DNA of 64,000 nt from Zunongwangia profunda SM-A87 (GCF_000023465.1 NC_014041.1:3230001-3294000), one strand, 5' to 3'. Shown: positions 19,002 to 28,769, numbered from the stretch's first letter. Numbers and translations are program-made. Notes: generated by a model not told the origin, from the letters alone.

Positions 19002-20132
19002 CTATTTTACCCGCTTTACTGTTCTAAAACCCAAATGATCTGTACCAGAATCCATTGATGTTCCCATTCTAGATGAAATACGATAACTGGCACAATAGGA
19101 TTTATTACATAAAAAGGAACCTCCTTTTATCACTTTTTCCTTTTGGTAAGGATTGTCTTCATTAAAATAAGTGGTCGATCCTTTAGGGTTTAATAACTCC
19201 CCCTGTTGTAAAGCATCCTGATAATATCTGGTATTAAAATTATCTTTAGTAAATTCCCAAACATTACCCGCCATATCATATAAATTAAGACTGTTTGACG
19301 GAAAAGATTTTACCGGTGCGGCATATTTATAACCATCTTCTGGAATATTTTTAACCGGAAATTCTCCCTGCCAGGTATTAGCTTCTTTATTCAACTTAGA
19401 TTCGTCGTCACCCCAGGTGTAAATTCCGCCATGAAGTTTACCATGTGCTGCCGCTTCCCACTCAGCTTCAGTAGGTAGGTCACGCCCTGCCCAACTGGCA
19501 TAGGCCAAAGCATCTTCATAAGCTATATGAACTACCGGGTAATTATCTTTTCCTTCTATATCGCTTTGTGGTCCTTGCGGATGTTTCCAATCGGCTCCCG
19601 TTTTCCATTCCCACCACTGGCCGTAATCATTAAGGTTGGCTATATTTTCCAGCTCTTTTTTAAATATTAAAGAGCCTGGTTGTAAAACACTATCAGGGGG
19701 TTTGGGGGTTCCCGGTGGTAGTTGTTTTTTCATTTGTTCCCAATCGATTGGGCGCTCTGCCACGGTCACATATCCTGTTTCAGCTGTAAATTTTTTAAAC
19801 TGTGCATTGGTTACTTCGGTTTGATCTATAAAAAAACCGTCTACTGCCACAGGATGTGCTGGTTTTTCTCTAGGTAAAGCATAAGGATCACCTTCTGATG
19901 CTCCCATTGTAAATTTTACACCAGATACCCAAACCATACCTTCTGGAGTTTCAATTTCTTCTGGTTGCTGTTTCAAAAGATCTTCAGGGTTTACCGTATT
20001 GCTTTTTTGTGAAGTTTGTAACTCGGTATCCTTGCTTTCATTAGTTTTCAATTCTCTTTTTTCCTCTTCATTTTTACAGGAATAAAAAAACAGACTAAAA
20101 AAAAGAATAGCATATATTGATAATTTTAGCAT
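19002..20132 (-). CDS. formylglycine-generating enzyme (sulfatase-modifying factor) lipoprotein
   Basis: Would convert a sulfatase active-site Cys or Ser to formylglycine outside the cytoplasm. ATG 20132 gives a lipoprotein signal (LSIYAILFFSLFFYSCKN). The FGE-sulfatase domain starts at GMVWVSGVKFTMGASEGDPY and includes FFIDQTEVTNAQFKKF, LPTEAEWEAAAHG and NVWEFTKDNF. Near the C-terminus GGSFLCNKSYCASYRISSRM keeps both cysteines (about 342 and 347), with the 5-residue spacing of the two catalytic cysteines of true FGEs, so this is probably an active enzyme and not one of the many Cys-less SUMF1 domains such as GldJ/GldK. No sulfatase is present in the window. Confidence 0.82.
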   Translation of the reverse strand: MLKLSIYAILFFSLFFYSCKNEEEKRELKTNESKDTELQTSQKSNTVNPEDLLKQQPEEIETPEGMVWVSGVKFTMGASEGDPYALPREKPAHPVAVDGFFIDQTEVTNAQFKKFTAETGYVTVAERPIDWEQMKKQLPPGTPKPPDSVLQPGSLIFKKELENIANLNDYGQWWEWKTGADWKHPQGPQSDIEGKDNYPVVHIAYEDALAYASWAGRDLPTEAEWEAAAHGKLHGGIYTWGDDESKLNKEANTWQGEFPVKNIPEDGYKYAAPVKSFPSNSLNLYDMAGNVWEFTKDNFNTRYYQDALQQGELLNPKGSTTYFNEDNPYQKEKVIKGGSFLCNKSYCASYRISSRMGTSMDSGTDHLGFRTVKRVK

Positions 20133-20453
20133 TGAATTATTTTTTATCAAAAGTAATGAGTATCTGACAGAAATCATACCTTATCTGTTCGTAGTAATTT
20201 TAATCCTTCAATAGGAAATTCAAATTTTCTTCGATGAGCAGTCCTATATAAATTTCCCAAAATCTATAATCCAATAGTTGTTGGTACTTTTTGATAAAAA
20301 TATCAGTAATCAAATGTATCAGTAAAAACGATTAATCAATTATAATTGGAAATTTATCGAGTAAAATGTGTTAAATTTTCTTAACGTATCTTAAAATAAT
20401 ATAATTTTGACCCACCCTACAAAACTGTTCTTCAACTAAATACTTTTTTAAAA
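20133..20453. promoter_or_regulatory. divergent promoter region of the FGE gene and Rhs locus
   Basis: The 321-bp spacer has no gene. TAATTTTG at 20402-20409 matches the -7 consensus TAnnTTTG about 45 bp before the T9SS-sorted protein; no convincing TTG lies at the expected -33 distance. Confidence 0.4.
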
Positions 20454-20903
20454 ATGGTTAAAAAACTACTAGTTTGTGTAGGGCTTCTGCTGTGCCTAAA
20501 TTCCTACGCGCAAGATCTCACATTTACCTACGATGCTGCGGGAAATCAAACATTTCGTGGACCAGGTCAGACAACTACTTCCATTCAAAATTTTGCCGCT
20601 ACCAGTAATGATACGATTCAAAATCTTGAGAATACACCTATCAATGATGAACTTATCGTTATCAATGCCGCGCCAAATCCAACCTCTGGCCATATTCGTG
20701 TAGAATGGCAAAATACTTCTCAAGTTTATTTTAAAGAAATGACCCTTCTAACCTACACCAACCAGGCCCTTTCCAGATATCAATTTAATAAGGATACCAA
20801 CAGCTATGCCATTGACCTATCAAGATATCCACAGGGCGTTTATATAGCTATTTTTACTACTAACCGTGGTACCACCCAACCTTATAGAATCATTAAAAAA
20901 TAA
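20454..20903 (+). CDS. small secreted protein with T9SS type A sorting domain
   Basis: 149 residues: a Sec signal peptide (VKKLLVCVGLLLCLNSYAQ), then a single YD-repeat-like phrase LTFTYDAAGNQTFRGPG, a short Ser/Thr/Asn linker, and a C-terminal domain INAAPNPTSGHIRVEW ... YPQGVYIAIFTTNRG ... YRIIKK, which is the Por secretion (T9SS type A) sorting signal. There is almost no cargo besides the YD motif. It sits 6 bp ahead of the giant Rhs gene, in the same operon. I infer it may be an adaptor: the YD strand could join the Rhs shell and the sorting domain could route the complex through T9SS, since the Rhs protein itself ends in toxin and has no sorting domain. Confidence 0.8.
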   Translation: MVKKLLVCVGLLLCLNSYAQDLTFTYDAAGNQTFRGPGQTTTSIQNFAATSNDTIQNLENTPINDELIVINAAPNPTSGHIRVEWQNTSQVYFKEMTLLTYTNQALSRYQFNKDTNSYAIDLSRYPQGVYIAIFTTNRGTTQPYRIIKK

Positions 20904-20909
20904 ATCGCT

Positions 20910-23900
20910 ATGAAAACAAAACTACTTTTAATATTCTTGCTTTTAAATTTAGGGTTGGTTTACGGTCAGGAAGAAATTTTTAGCGTTAAGAAATTAGCGC
21001 CTTTAGCAATTGAACGTAAGCAGGACAATACTGGTCTTGAGAACCAAATCATGCTGGAAACCACCCCAATGGCTACTTCCAGTAGCGCTGATAATGCAAA
21101 CATTGCCGAAACCAAAGGGGAACTTTCTGTTTCCCAAACGGGCGGGGCCAATTATACCGTCCCCATTGCAGTACCGCCTGGTATAAATGGAGTACAACCC
21201 GAAATCGCATTAACCTATAACAGTCAGGCAGGTAATGGAATGGCTGGCTATGGTTGGAATATCTCAGGAATTTCGGTGATAACAAGACTACCTCAAACCA
21301 CCTTTCATAATAGTAATATTACGGCTATTGATCTTTCGCAAACCGATCAGTTCTCCCTTGACGGACAACGGTTGATGCTTAAAAGTGGGACGTATGGGGC
21401 CAGTGGTTCTGTTTATGAAACCGAAAATTTTTCAAATGTTAAAATTGAAGCTTTTTCTAGCTATTATAATGGCCCTGGATATTTTAAAGTGAGTTATCCT
21501 GATGGGTCGTATGCCTATTACGGGCAGACCTCTAATTCCAAATCACGCATGGATTATGCGATTACCTATTGGCAGAACGCACAGGGGTTGAGGATCAGCT
21601 ATGAGTACGTTTCCTCGAATAATTCTTTAAGTATTAGCAAGATAAAATATGGGGCAAGAACAACCAGCACCCCCATCAATGAAATCCAATTTGTGTATAA
21701 AGCCAGAACGCGCCCGGAACAATCTTACGTCGGTGGACTACGGTTCGTTAGAAATACTATTTTATCAAGTATCAAGGTTATAGGAAACGGAACGGAGTTT
21801 AGAAGGTATGATGTAACACAAACCGCCAACACTTTAGGGTTTGAACGTTTGACCAAAATTCAGGAAAAAAGTGGTGATGGTCAGGAAAGTTACGCACCGA
21901 TCAATTTTAACTATAGCACTACCCCTCAGCAAATCAACATAGCCGCAGCAAATGGGAATATTGGTTTGAACAATGTGGAACAGCGTAATGCTATTGCAAC
22001 CCCTTTTGATATTGACGGTAAAGGAATTGTAGACTTTTCTATTCATTCCAAAACAGCATCTCAAAGGGATAAATTCTGGGTAATCGAGAATGCTCGGGAT
22101 AATACAGGACAACTTTATCCTTATGAGGTAAGCGTGGGGTCTTTTGAAACATTATTTCCTATTGTACGCGCTAACCAGAATGATATTGTTCTATCGGGCC
22201 AAGCCCTTGCTGTGGTTCAAAAGTCGGGCACTTCAGATATCAAATTCCGGGTGATCCATAAAACTCTGGGATCGTTTTATCAACATTTCTCAAAAACCTG
22301 GAGTGCACCTACTTATACCAATCAATACTCCTGTGATTTAAATTCGCCGCAGCAACGGGTACCCCTCGAATTTCTCTCTGGTGATTTTAATGGAAATGGG
22401 ATTACCGATATCATCGCAATCTCAAAACCTTATTCTTCCAGCACTTGTTATCAGATCCTTCCTCAACCGGGACAACCCTGTGGGCTAAATCCTGGACTTT
22501 CCAGCACCAACATTACCGCTACCGGTAAGGCTAATGCCACTGAAGTAGTTCAGGATTCACTAGCTTCTGGCACCCAGCTCGTATCGCAACAGGCAATTCC
22601 CATCGATGAGGGATGTTGCGACTGTGAAACGTATAATCATAACAGCTCAAGTGTATATTTAGTGGATATGAAAATGAGTAGCACCTCTAATTTTGTAAAA
22701 AATGCTGGGATGCTCAATCAATATTTAAGATCCACTGATAATTTGATGACCGCTGATGTCAATGGAGATGGAAAAACCGACATTATCCAAGTAAGAAAAG
22801 GGGCTATCTATGTATATTCTTTCAATCAGGCCAATAATATAAGTCTTTTATTTTCTTATTCCCATAATGATATTCTTCTTGATAAAGATTTCCCTATGCT
22901 GTTAGGAGATTATAATGGGGATGGAAAAACAGATTTCATGTTCCCAAAAGCAGACAATTCGTCACAGTTCACTTTATTTTTAGCCACAGGTAATGGATTT
23001 ACCCCTACAACCGGATCCCAACCATTTACCTATAAAAAAACAGTATGGGATGGTGGCGATGGGGTTGGCACCATGTATGGTTACAATCTTATCCCAACGG
23101 ATATCAATGGGGATGGGCGCACCGATATCTTAGATTATAGAACTACAACATATAACAATAGTTCTTCTGGAAGCCAAAGCATTAAGGTATACAGAAATAT
23201 AGCACCAACTTCTACCTATGCAGATCCTAAATTTGCCTACCTAACGACAAAATCGCAATCCGGCTATCTAAAACACTACCCCATCCCCATATTTTTAAAT
23301 TCTGAGCAAGGAAATTTTAACCTGGAATTTTGTTCGATTAGTGACGGAAGTATTACCGCTTTTGAATTTACCCAGGACAATCAGGAGGATATGCTCTTAC
23401 GGGGGGTTTCCCAAAACGGCGTGAACTACTCCATCAATTATGCGGATCTTTTAAAGAATACTTATGACCCGAATTATGGGACAATATATACTTCAGGCTA
23501 CGAACAAAGTTATCCTTACATTGATATCGATAATGCACCTAATCTTAAGGTTGTTGCTTCCCTAAATCGAGCCGGAAGTGGATTAACGACCATTAAAAGG
23601 GATTTTCAGTATCACGGTGCTGTAACGCATATGACGGGCTTGGGATTTGCAGGTTTCCAGGGATTCTCTGCTACCAACTGGTATGCGACCTCCAGCCAGC
23701 GCATTTTTAATGTGGTGCAAAATGATATTCATAAGCGTGGAGCACCTCTATTGGAGTATTCGACAAACACTTATGCCAACTTAAGTTCGGCGCCTTCTGG
23801 TTATATATCAAAAACCTCATTTACCTATAGCACCCCCACAATAGCCGCTAATAAAGTCTATAAAATATATAAGACCGCTTCCGCTACCGAGGACCAATTA

Positions 23901-26900
23901 AACGGTTTTACCGTTAACCAATCCTTTAGCTATGACAGCTATTTAAACCCTACTGTAATTACCACAAATTACTCCACCGGGGAGACGGAACGTAAAGAAT
24001 TCACTTATGCGAACAGTACTTCCAGTAATTATTATATAGGCCGCCCTACAAAACAGGTTTTAAAAACGACGATAGACGGTAATTTATTTACCACGGAAGA
24101 ATCCTATACGTATAATTCCTATGGTTTTATTACCAATAAATCAATAAAGGCGAATGGGAGTACCCCTATAACAACCACCTATTCACCTGATAGCTATGGT
24201 AACATCCTTTCTGAAACCATAAGCCCCCCTGGAGAAAGTTCAAGAACGGTTAGTTATGAATATGACTCGGGTACACACCGGTTTATTACCAAGAAAACAG
24301 ACCATGAAGGTCTGGAAACTACTTTTGAGTATAATCCCTATAGTGGCAACTTGTTGTCCGAAACCAATCCTTTTGGTTTTACGACCACCTATAGTTATGA
24401 CAGTTGGAACCGGCCGGTTTCATTGCTCGATTATCTGGGGAACACCAGCACGACAAGCTATACCAAATCAGGCTATGACTACACGGTAACCACTTCAATG
24501 CCGGATGGGAGTGGTAAAGTTTCCGTATACAATAAACTACAGCAGCTTATTGAAAAACGTCATAAAAATGGAATGGGACAATGGGTAAAGCAGAAATTTG
24601 AATATGATGAGCTGGATCGGGTAAAACGGGAAAGCGAACCTTATTTTAATTCCCCAACCCAATGGAATACCACGGAATATGATAATTATGGACGGATTAA
24701 AAAGAAAACTTCCTTTACTGGAAAGACCATACACATCACTTATAGTGGAGCCACAACGACCATTGATGATGGTTCCAAAACAGAGACCATAACCAAAGAT
24801 GCGATGGGTAATATTACCCAAAAATCAACTTCCGGCACCGGCACCATAGCCTATACCTATTTTGGAAATAAAAACCTAAAATCGACCACTTTCAGTGGTT
24901 CAACCACCACTATTCAACAGGATGCATGGGGACGTAAAACAAAGATTATAGACCCGTCTGCCGGAACCTTTACGTATCAATATGACGGTTATGGTCAAGT
25001 CACCAATGAAAATAATCCAAAGGGACAGATTGCCTACACGTATGATAATGCGGGGAGGATACTTACAAAAACGTACTCTGGAAGCAGCACCATGGCTATT
25101 ACCTACAACTATAATAGTACCACAAAACTATTGACTTCCATTGCTATGACCGGGGATAGTAACAATAGTACGTACTCCTATGCGTATGATAGCTACCATC
25201 GTTTGCTCACTGAAAACGAAAGTACGCCTTTTGCCCAGTTTGAAACCAAGTACACGTATAATTCCCTAAACCAGGTGGCCACGGAAGAATATAAGGCCAC
25301 ACGATCCGGGAAAATCAGTACCAAGAAAGTCAAAAACACGTATCAATATGGCGGGCTAAAGAATATCCGGGATAATACCACCAATAGCCTATTGTGGGAA
25401 TTAGGGTCGTTGAATGAAAGAGGGCAGCTTCTTAGCGCTACCCTGGGTGCCAATATGGAAGAAATAAACGAATATGACTCCATGGGCTACCTCACCGCTT
25501 TGAAAACCCGAAAAACCCAATCGGGATCCCCAATTACCCTGATGAACCTGGGGTTTGATTTTAATCAACAAACCGGCTTGCTACAAAGCCGCAGTAACAG
25601 TGTATTTAACTGGAATGAAAGTTTTAGTTATGATGATCTGGAAAGGCTTACCGGTTTTATAGATAATACCGGGAATAATTCCCAGCAATATGATAATATG
25701 GGAAGGATCACTGAAAATTCCATGATTGGGGATTATGGATATACCGGTTCCTCTTTCCAACAGGCTTCGTTAACCTTTAACACTAAAGGAACGGCCTATT
25801 ATAACAATTTGGATCAACAGACCATTTCTTATAATGCATTTAATAAACCCATAGAAATCAACGAATATGGGAAAGACCGGGTAAGCTTTCAGTACAATGC
25901 CTTTGAGGGTCGCTCCAATATGTATTATGGAGGGACACAGAGCAATAAAAACCAAAGGCGCTATCAAAAACATTATTCGGCCAATGGTAAAATGGAGGTT
26001 AAATTTGATTCCCAATCAAACAAAACCACCTTTGTGACCTATATTGGTGGTGATGCCTATTCCGCCCCTTTAATATTTCATGAAGAAAAAGGAAGCAGTA
26101 CGGCCTCCAATTATTTTTACCTGCATAAGGATTATCTGGGAAGTATCTTATCGATTACCGATAGCAATGGTAATTTTAAGGAAAAACGCCATTTTGATGC
26201 CTGGGGGAAAATTGTAAAACTTACCGACGGCAATAACAACAACCTTACCAGTTTTAACATATTGGACCGGGGGTATACCGGGCATGAGCATTTACTGGGA
26301 GTAGGGATCATTCATATGAACGGGCGTTTATATGATGCCATGCTCCACCGGTTCTTAAGTCCCGATAATTATGTGCAGGATCCATCCAATCCCCTAAATT
26401 TTAACCGGTATTCCTATGTACTTAATAATCCTCTACTTTATACCGACTATTCTGGTAATCTTTTTGGTATTGACGATTTAATAGCAGGAGTTATTGGCGG
26501 CGTAGTCAATTTAGCCGCAAATATTATACAAGGTAATATTAAAGGTGGATTTTGGGAAGTGGTGGGAAAAGGGGCTGCTGCCTTTGGTTCTGGTTTTGGG
26601 GCAGGTGTTTTAGCTACTTATGGACCCGCAGGATGGGCTGCCGGAGGAGCTTTGGTTGGTGGCACAAATGCTTGGTTAGCAGGCGAAGATGTTGGTAATG
26701 GTATTCTAACAGGTGCGATATCAGGAGTGATTGGTGGACAATTTGGTAAGTGGGCACAAAAAATTGGATCGGTTGTAATCCAAGGTATAAGAACAAGTTC
26801 TCCTGTTTTAAAGGGTGTTATAGGAGGTGCTATTGGTGGTGGATTGGGTAGCGGTTTTACTGGTTTCACGATGTCAATTGCATCGGGAGCTTCTCTGGAT

Positions 26901-27335
26901 GAATCTTTAAAAGCCGGATGGAAACAAATGCAGATAGGCTTCGCAGTTGGAGGTGCTGTAGGAGGAGGAACATCATATCGCTATGCTAAATCACAAGGTA
27001 TTGATCCTTTGAATGGAAAAAGGGCAAGTTGGCCTACTAATGATGGATTTGCAGAAACTCCTAAAACTCAAATCTTAGATAAAAACATGATTCTTGATAG
27101 ATATGGTTCAGACGATGGTTATTATCTCGCACCTGAAGGTACACCCTTTAGTGCTAGGTCTCTCCCTGACTACTATAAAAAACTGGAACTTAATACATAT
27201 CAAGTAATTAAACCTTTTCCTGTTTCATCGGGAACTTCAGCACCATACTTTTTTCAAAGTGGTGGAGGAATTCAATATAAAACACCTTATACTATGAACC
27301 AATTAATTAAATTAGGTTACCTTAAAAAATTATAG
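20910..27335 (+). CDS. Rhs/SpvB-type polymorphic toxin with C-terminal TNT (NAD glycohydrolase) domain
   Basis: 2141 residues. Signal peptide 1-19 (LLLIFLLLNLGLVYGQ). An SpvB/TcdB-like N domain occupies about 75-200 (GGANYTVPIAVPPGINGVQP). Four FG-GAP/VCBS calcium-binding-like motifs lie near 489 (DFNGNGITD), 612 (DVNGDGKTD), 664 (DYNGDGKTD) and 728 (DINGDGRTD). YD repeats run from about 1000 to 1700, and the Rhs core from about 1735 to 1845 (DYLGSILSITD ... GRLYDAMLHRFLSPDNY). A Gly/Ala-rich hydrophobic stretch follows (about 1855-2010). Residues about 2055-2141 form a TNT domain: DRYGSDDGYYLAPEGTPFSA with RSLP, then SGGGIQYKTPY and LGYLKKL, including the Gln of GGxQ known to be needed in M. 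tuberculosis TNT. The toxin would hydrolyse NAD(P) in a rival cell. Family assignment is firm; the delivery route is inferred. Confidence 0.92.
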   Translation: MKTKLLLIFLLLNLGLVYGQEEIFSVKKLAPLAIERKQDNTGLENQIMLETTPMATSSSADNANIAETKGELSVSQTGGANYTVPIAVPPGINGVQPEIALTYNSQAGNGMAGYGWNISGISVITRLPQTTFHNSNITAIDLSQTDQFSLDGQRLMLKSGTYGASGSVYETENFSNVKIEAFSSYYNGPGYFKVSYPDGSYAYYGQTSNSKSRMDYAITYWQNAQGLRISYEYVSSNNSLSISKIKYGARTTSTPINEIQFVYKARTRPEQSYVGGLRFVRNTILSSIKVIGNGTEFRRYDVTQTANTLGFERLTKIQEKSGDGQESYAPINFNYSTTPQQINIAAANGNIGLNNVEQRNAIATPFDIDGKGIVDFSIHSKTASQRDKFWVIENARDNTGQLYPYEVSVGSFETLFPIVRANQNDIVLSGQALAVVQKSGTSDIKFRVIHKTLGSFYQHFSKTWSAPTYTNQYSCDLNSPQQRVPLEFLSGDFNGNGITDIIAISKPYSSSTCYQILPQPGQPCGLNPGLSSTNITATGKANATEVVQDSLASGTQLVSQQAIPIDEGCCDCETYNHNSSSVYLVDMKMSSTSNFVKNAGMLNQYLRSTDNLMTADVNGDGKTDIIQVRKGAIYVYSFNQANNISLLFSYSHNDILLDKDFPMLLGDYNGDGKTDFMFPKADNSSQFTLFLATGNGFTPTTGSQPFTYKKTVWDGGDGVGTMYGYNLIPTDINGDGRTDILDYRTTTYNNSSSGSQSIKVYRNIAPTSTYADPKFAYLTTKSQSGYLKHYPIPIFLNSEQGNFNLEFCSISDGSITAFEFTQDNQEDMLLRGVSQNGVNYSINYADLLKNTYDPNYGTIYTSGYEQSYPYIDIDNAPNLKVVASLNRAGSGLTTIKRDFQYHGAVTHMTGLGFAGFQGFSATNWYATSSQRIFNVVQNDIHKRGAPLLEYSTNTYANLSSAPSGYISKTSFTYSTPTIAANKVYKIYKTASATEDQLNGFTVNQSFSYDSYLNPTVITTNYSTGETERKEFTYANSTSSNYYIGRPTKQVLKTTIDGNLFTTEESYTYNSYGFITNKSIKANGSTPITTTYSPDSYGNILSETISPPGESSRTVSYEYDSGTHRFITKKTDHEGLETTFEYNPYSGNLLSETNPFGFTTTYSYDSWNRPVSLLDYLGNTSTTSYTKSGYDYTVTTSMPDGSGKVSVYNKLQQLIEKRHKNGMGQWVKQKFEYDELDRVKRESEPYFNSPTQWNTTEYDNYGRIKKKTSFTGKTIHITYSGATTTIDDGSKTETITKDAMGNITQKSTSGTGTIAYTYFGNKNLKSTTFSGSTTTIQQDAWGRKTKIIDPSAGTFTYQYDGYGQVTNENNPKGQIAYTYDNAGRILTKTYSGSSTMAITYNYNSTTKLLTSIAMTGDSNNSTYSYAYDSYHRLLTENESTPFAQFETKYTYNSLNQVATEEYKATRSGKISTKKVKNTYQYGGLKNIRDNTTNSLLWELGSLNERGQLLSATLGANMEEINEYDSMGYLTALKTRKTQSGSPITLMNLGFDFNQQTGLLQSRSNSVFNWNESFSYDDLERLTGFIDNTGNNSQQYDNMGRITENSMIGDYGYTGSSFQQASLTFNTKGTAYYNNLDQQTISYNAFNKPIEINEYGKDRVSFQYNAFEGRSNMYYGGTQSNKNQRRYQKHYSANGKMEVKFDSQSNKTTFVTYIGGDAYSAPLIFHEEKGSSTASNYFYLHKDYLGSILSITDSNGNFKEKRHFDAWGKIVKLTDGNNNNLTSFNILDRGYTGHEHLLGVGIIHMNGRLYDAMLHRFLSPDNYVQDPSNPLNFNRYSYVLNNPLLYTDYSGNLFGIDDLIAGVIGGVVNLAANIIQGNIKGGFWEVVGKGAAAFGSGFGAGVLATYGPAGWAAGGALVGGTNAWLAGEDVGNGILTGAISGVIGGQFGKWAQKIGSVVIQGIRTSSPVLKGVIGGAIGGGLGSGFTGFTMSIASGASLDESLKAGWKQMQIGFAVGGAVGGGTSYRYAKSQGIDPLNGKRASWPTNDGFAETPKTQILDKNMILDRYGSDDGYYLAPEGTPFSARSLPDYYKKLELNTYQVIKPFPVSSGTSAPYFFQSGGGIQYKTPYTMNQLIKLGYLKKL

Positions 27336-27339
27336 CATT

Positions 27340-27810
27340 ATGAATATTGAAAGTCTTAAAAATAAATTAGCATTATTAGATATACCTAAAATTTACTCTA
27401 TTTCTAAAGAAGAAAATTCAAAATTTTGTTTAGTGCAAGAAAATAATTTTTGGTTTTTTTTTAAATTAGAAAACAACAAGAGAAAATTCCTAAAATTTTT
27501 CGAAAATGAAATTGATGCTACTACTTTTTTTTTGAATTTTATGGAAGACAATTTTAAGATTGAAAAGGAAATAACTTTTATAGCCAGCTTAGCTTATAAA
27601 GACATTTTTTTAATTAATAATTTTAACATATGGGATATGGAATGGAATCCATTAAATAGATCATTTTTGGTTAAAGACCCAAAATACCATAATATGCATT
27701 TATTTGACACCTATGAATTTAGAATTCATAATGAAAAGGCTATAACTCTAATTGCTGGTGAATTCTCCAATAATATATGGGGTTTTTATAATTTAACATT
27801 TAATTATTAA
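27340..27810 (+). CDS. probable immunity protein for the TNT toxin
   Basis: 156 residues, no signal peptide, rich in aromatic and charged residues (WFFFKLENNKRKFLKFF, NIWDMEWNPLNRSF). No family is recognised. Position 4 bp after the toxin tip makes it the cognate immunity candidate, and a cytoplasmic location suits a toxin that destroys NAD. A second, broken copy follows another TNT remnant at 30711, so toxin end and immunity gene travel together. Confidence 0.7.
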   Translation: MNIESLKNKLALLDIPKIYSISKEENSKFCLVQENNFWFFFKLENNKRKFLKFFENEIDATTFFLNFMEDNFKIEKEITFIASLAYKDIFLINNFNIWDMEWNPLNRSFLVKDPKYHNMHLFDTYEFRIHNEKAITLIAGEFSNNIWGFYNLTFNY

Positions 27811-27987
27811 ATTTCAAGTTATTGTAGTTACCAAAATATTTTAAGACATTTCGAATAGAGACTGTGCGAAAAATATTTTTTGTAAAATTTTTAATGAATA
27901 GAATTCAAAATAAACATATTTTTAATAAGCTTATCTTAATGAATTAATCGTCTGAGAGTATTTAATTTAAATATTCGTAACAAAAAA

Positions 27988-28022
27988 AGAGGCTGTTTTA
28001 CTTTTAAGACAGCCTCTTTTTT
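27988..28022 (+). terminator. intrinsic terminator after the Rhs-TNT-immunity operon
   Basis: AGAGGCTGT (27988-27996) pairs with ACAGCCTCT (28009-28017), followed by a run of T. The interval 27811-28150 has no gene; its second half (28024-28128) recurs at 32161-32263. Confidence 0.85.
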
Positions 28023-28150
28023 ATTGAGAAGTAGTTTTTTTTTTAAAACTAATTTCGCTCTCGTAAGAGATTTTTTCTTAAACTATGTAAGTAGAAAAAT
28101 AGGCAAGTTTTAAACCACATAATATTTGTTTTTTTATTATTCATACAGCA

Positions 28151-28396
28151 ATGATAATTCAGAAGGTAATTAAGGATATAGAGGGAGCAGGATTTAATAA
28201 AGTGTTTGAGGGAAAGGGAATGATCCATTTTGAACATTAAGGTCTGAAAATCAGATTAGACCCACCACAGCCAGGAATACCATTTAGTCATATGCAATTA
28301 AACTATGGAGGTAATAAAAATGCTTACTATATTTTTCTCAATCCAGTGAATTATAAGAGCCAGCGGCACATATTCCAATTAGATAAATGCATATAA
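28151..28396 (+). pseudogene. displaced Rhs toxin tip remnant with internal stop
   Basis: An 81-codon frame interrupted once by TAA at 28238. It reads IIQKVIKDIEGAGFNKVFEG ... GLKIRLDPPQPGIPFSHMQL ... NAYYIFLNPVNYKS. The style, with HMQLNYGGNKNAY, is that of a small C-terminal nuclease-type toxin domain, but I cannot name the family. It has no Rhs core in front and is followed by an intact immunity candidate. Confidence 0.55.
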
Positions 28397-28398
28397 AT

Positions 28399-28656
28399 AT
28401 GGAAAGGAAATTAGAATATTCGTTTGATGATGAGGTAGCAAATAAATTTTGCTATGATATGGAAAACAAAAAGATTAAATTTCATTTTAGAGGATATTAT
28501 GATGCTTTAAGCAGTCAGTATATTGATAAGTCTAGCATATGGGTTATTGAAAATTGGTCTAACGCAAAAAGTAAATTTAGTTCAGAAAGTTCCTTTAATG
28601 ATTTAGAGCAACATTTGGATATAGTGAGTATGGTATTTTCGGCAGAAATAAACTAG
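28399..28656 (+). CDS. orphan immunity protein candidate
   Basis: A small acidic cytoplasmic protein of 85 residues, ending WSNAKSKFSSESSFNDLEQH then LDIVSMVFSAEIN. No family is named. It starts 2 bp after the decayed tip ends; ATG 28399 (MERKLEYSF) is preferred over ATG 28387, which overlaps the remnant. An intact immunity gene behind a dead toxin is the expected result of tip displacement, because immunity stays useful against sister cells. Confidence 0.6.
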   Translation: MERKLEYSFDDEVANKFCYDMENKKIKFHFRGYYDALSSQYIDKSSIWVIENWSNAKSKFSSESSFNDLEQHLDIVSMVFSAEIN

Positions 28657-28769
28657 ACCTCTTTAACGCTAACGGTCAATACGATTGATAATCGTTACAT
28701 TGATCCGCTGTTTGATAGTCCTCAAATTGAGTTTAAGATAAAGCAAAAGCTCGATTAAATCCACTAGCT

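Noticed and set aside
19002..20132. GldK/GldJ gliding lipoprotein
   Set aside because: Those SUMF1 paralogues lack the catalytic Cys pair and sit with gld genes; this protein keeps both cysteines and has no gld neighbours.
28049..28237. Minus-strand 62-codon frame in the toxin array
   Set aside because: It lies across a duplicated UTR and the fossil tip, and composition is that of AT-rich noncoding DNA; no homologous frame is kept in the second copy near 32161.
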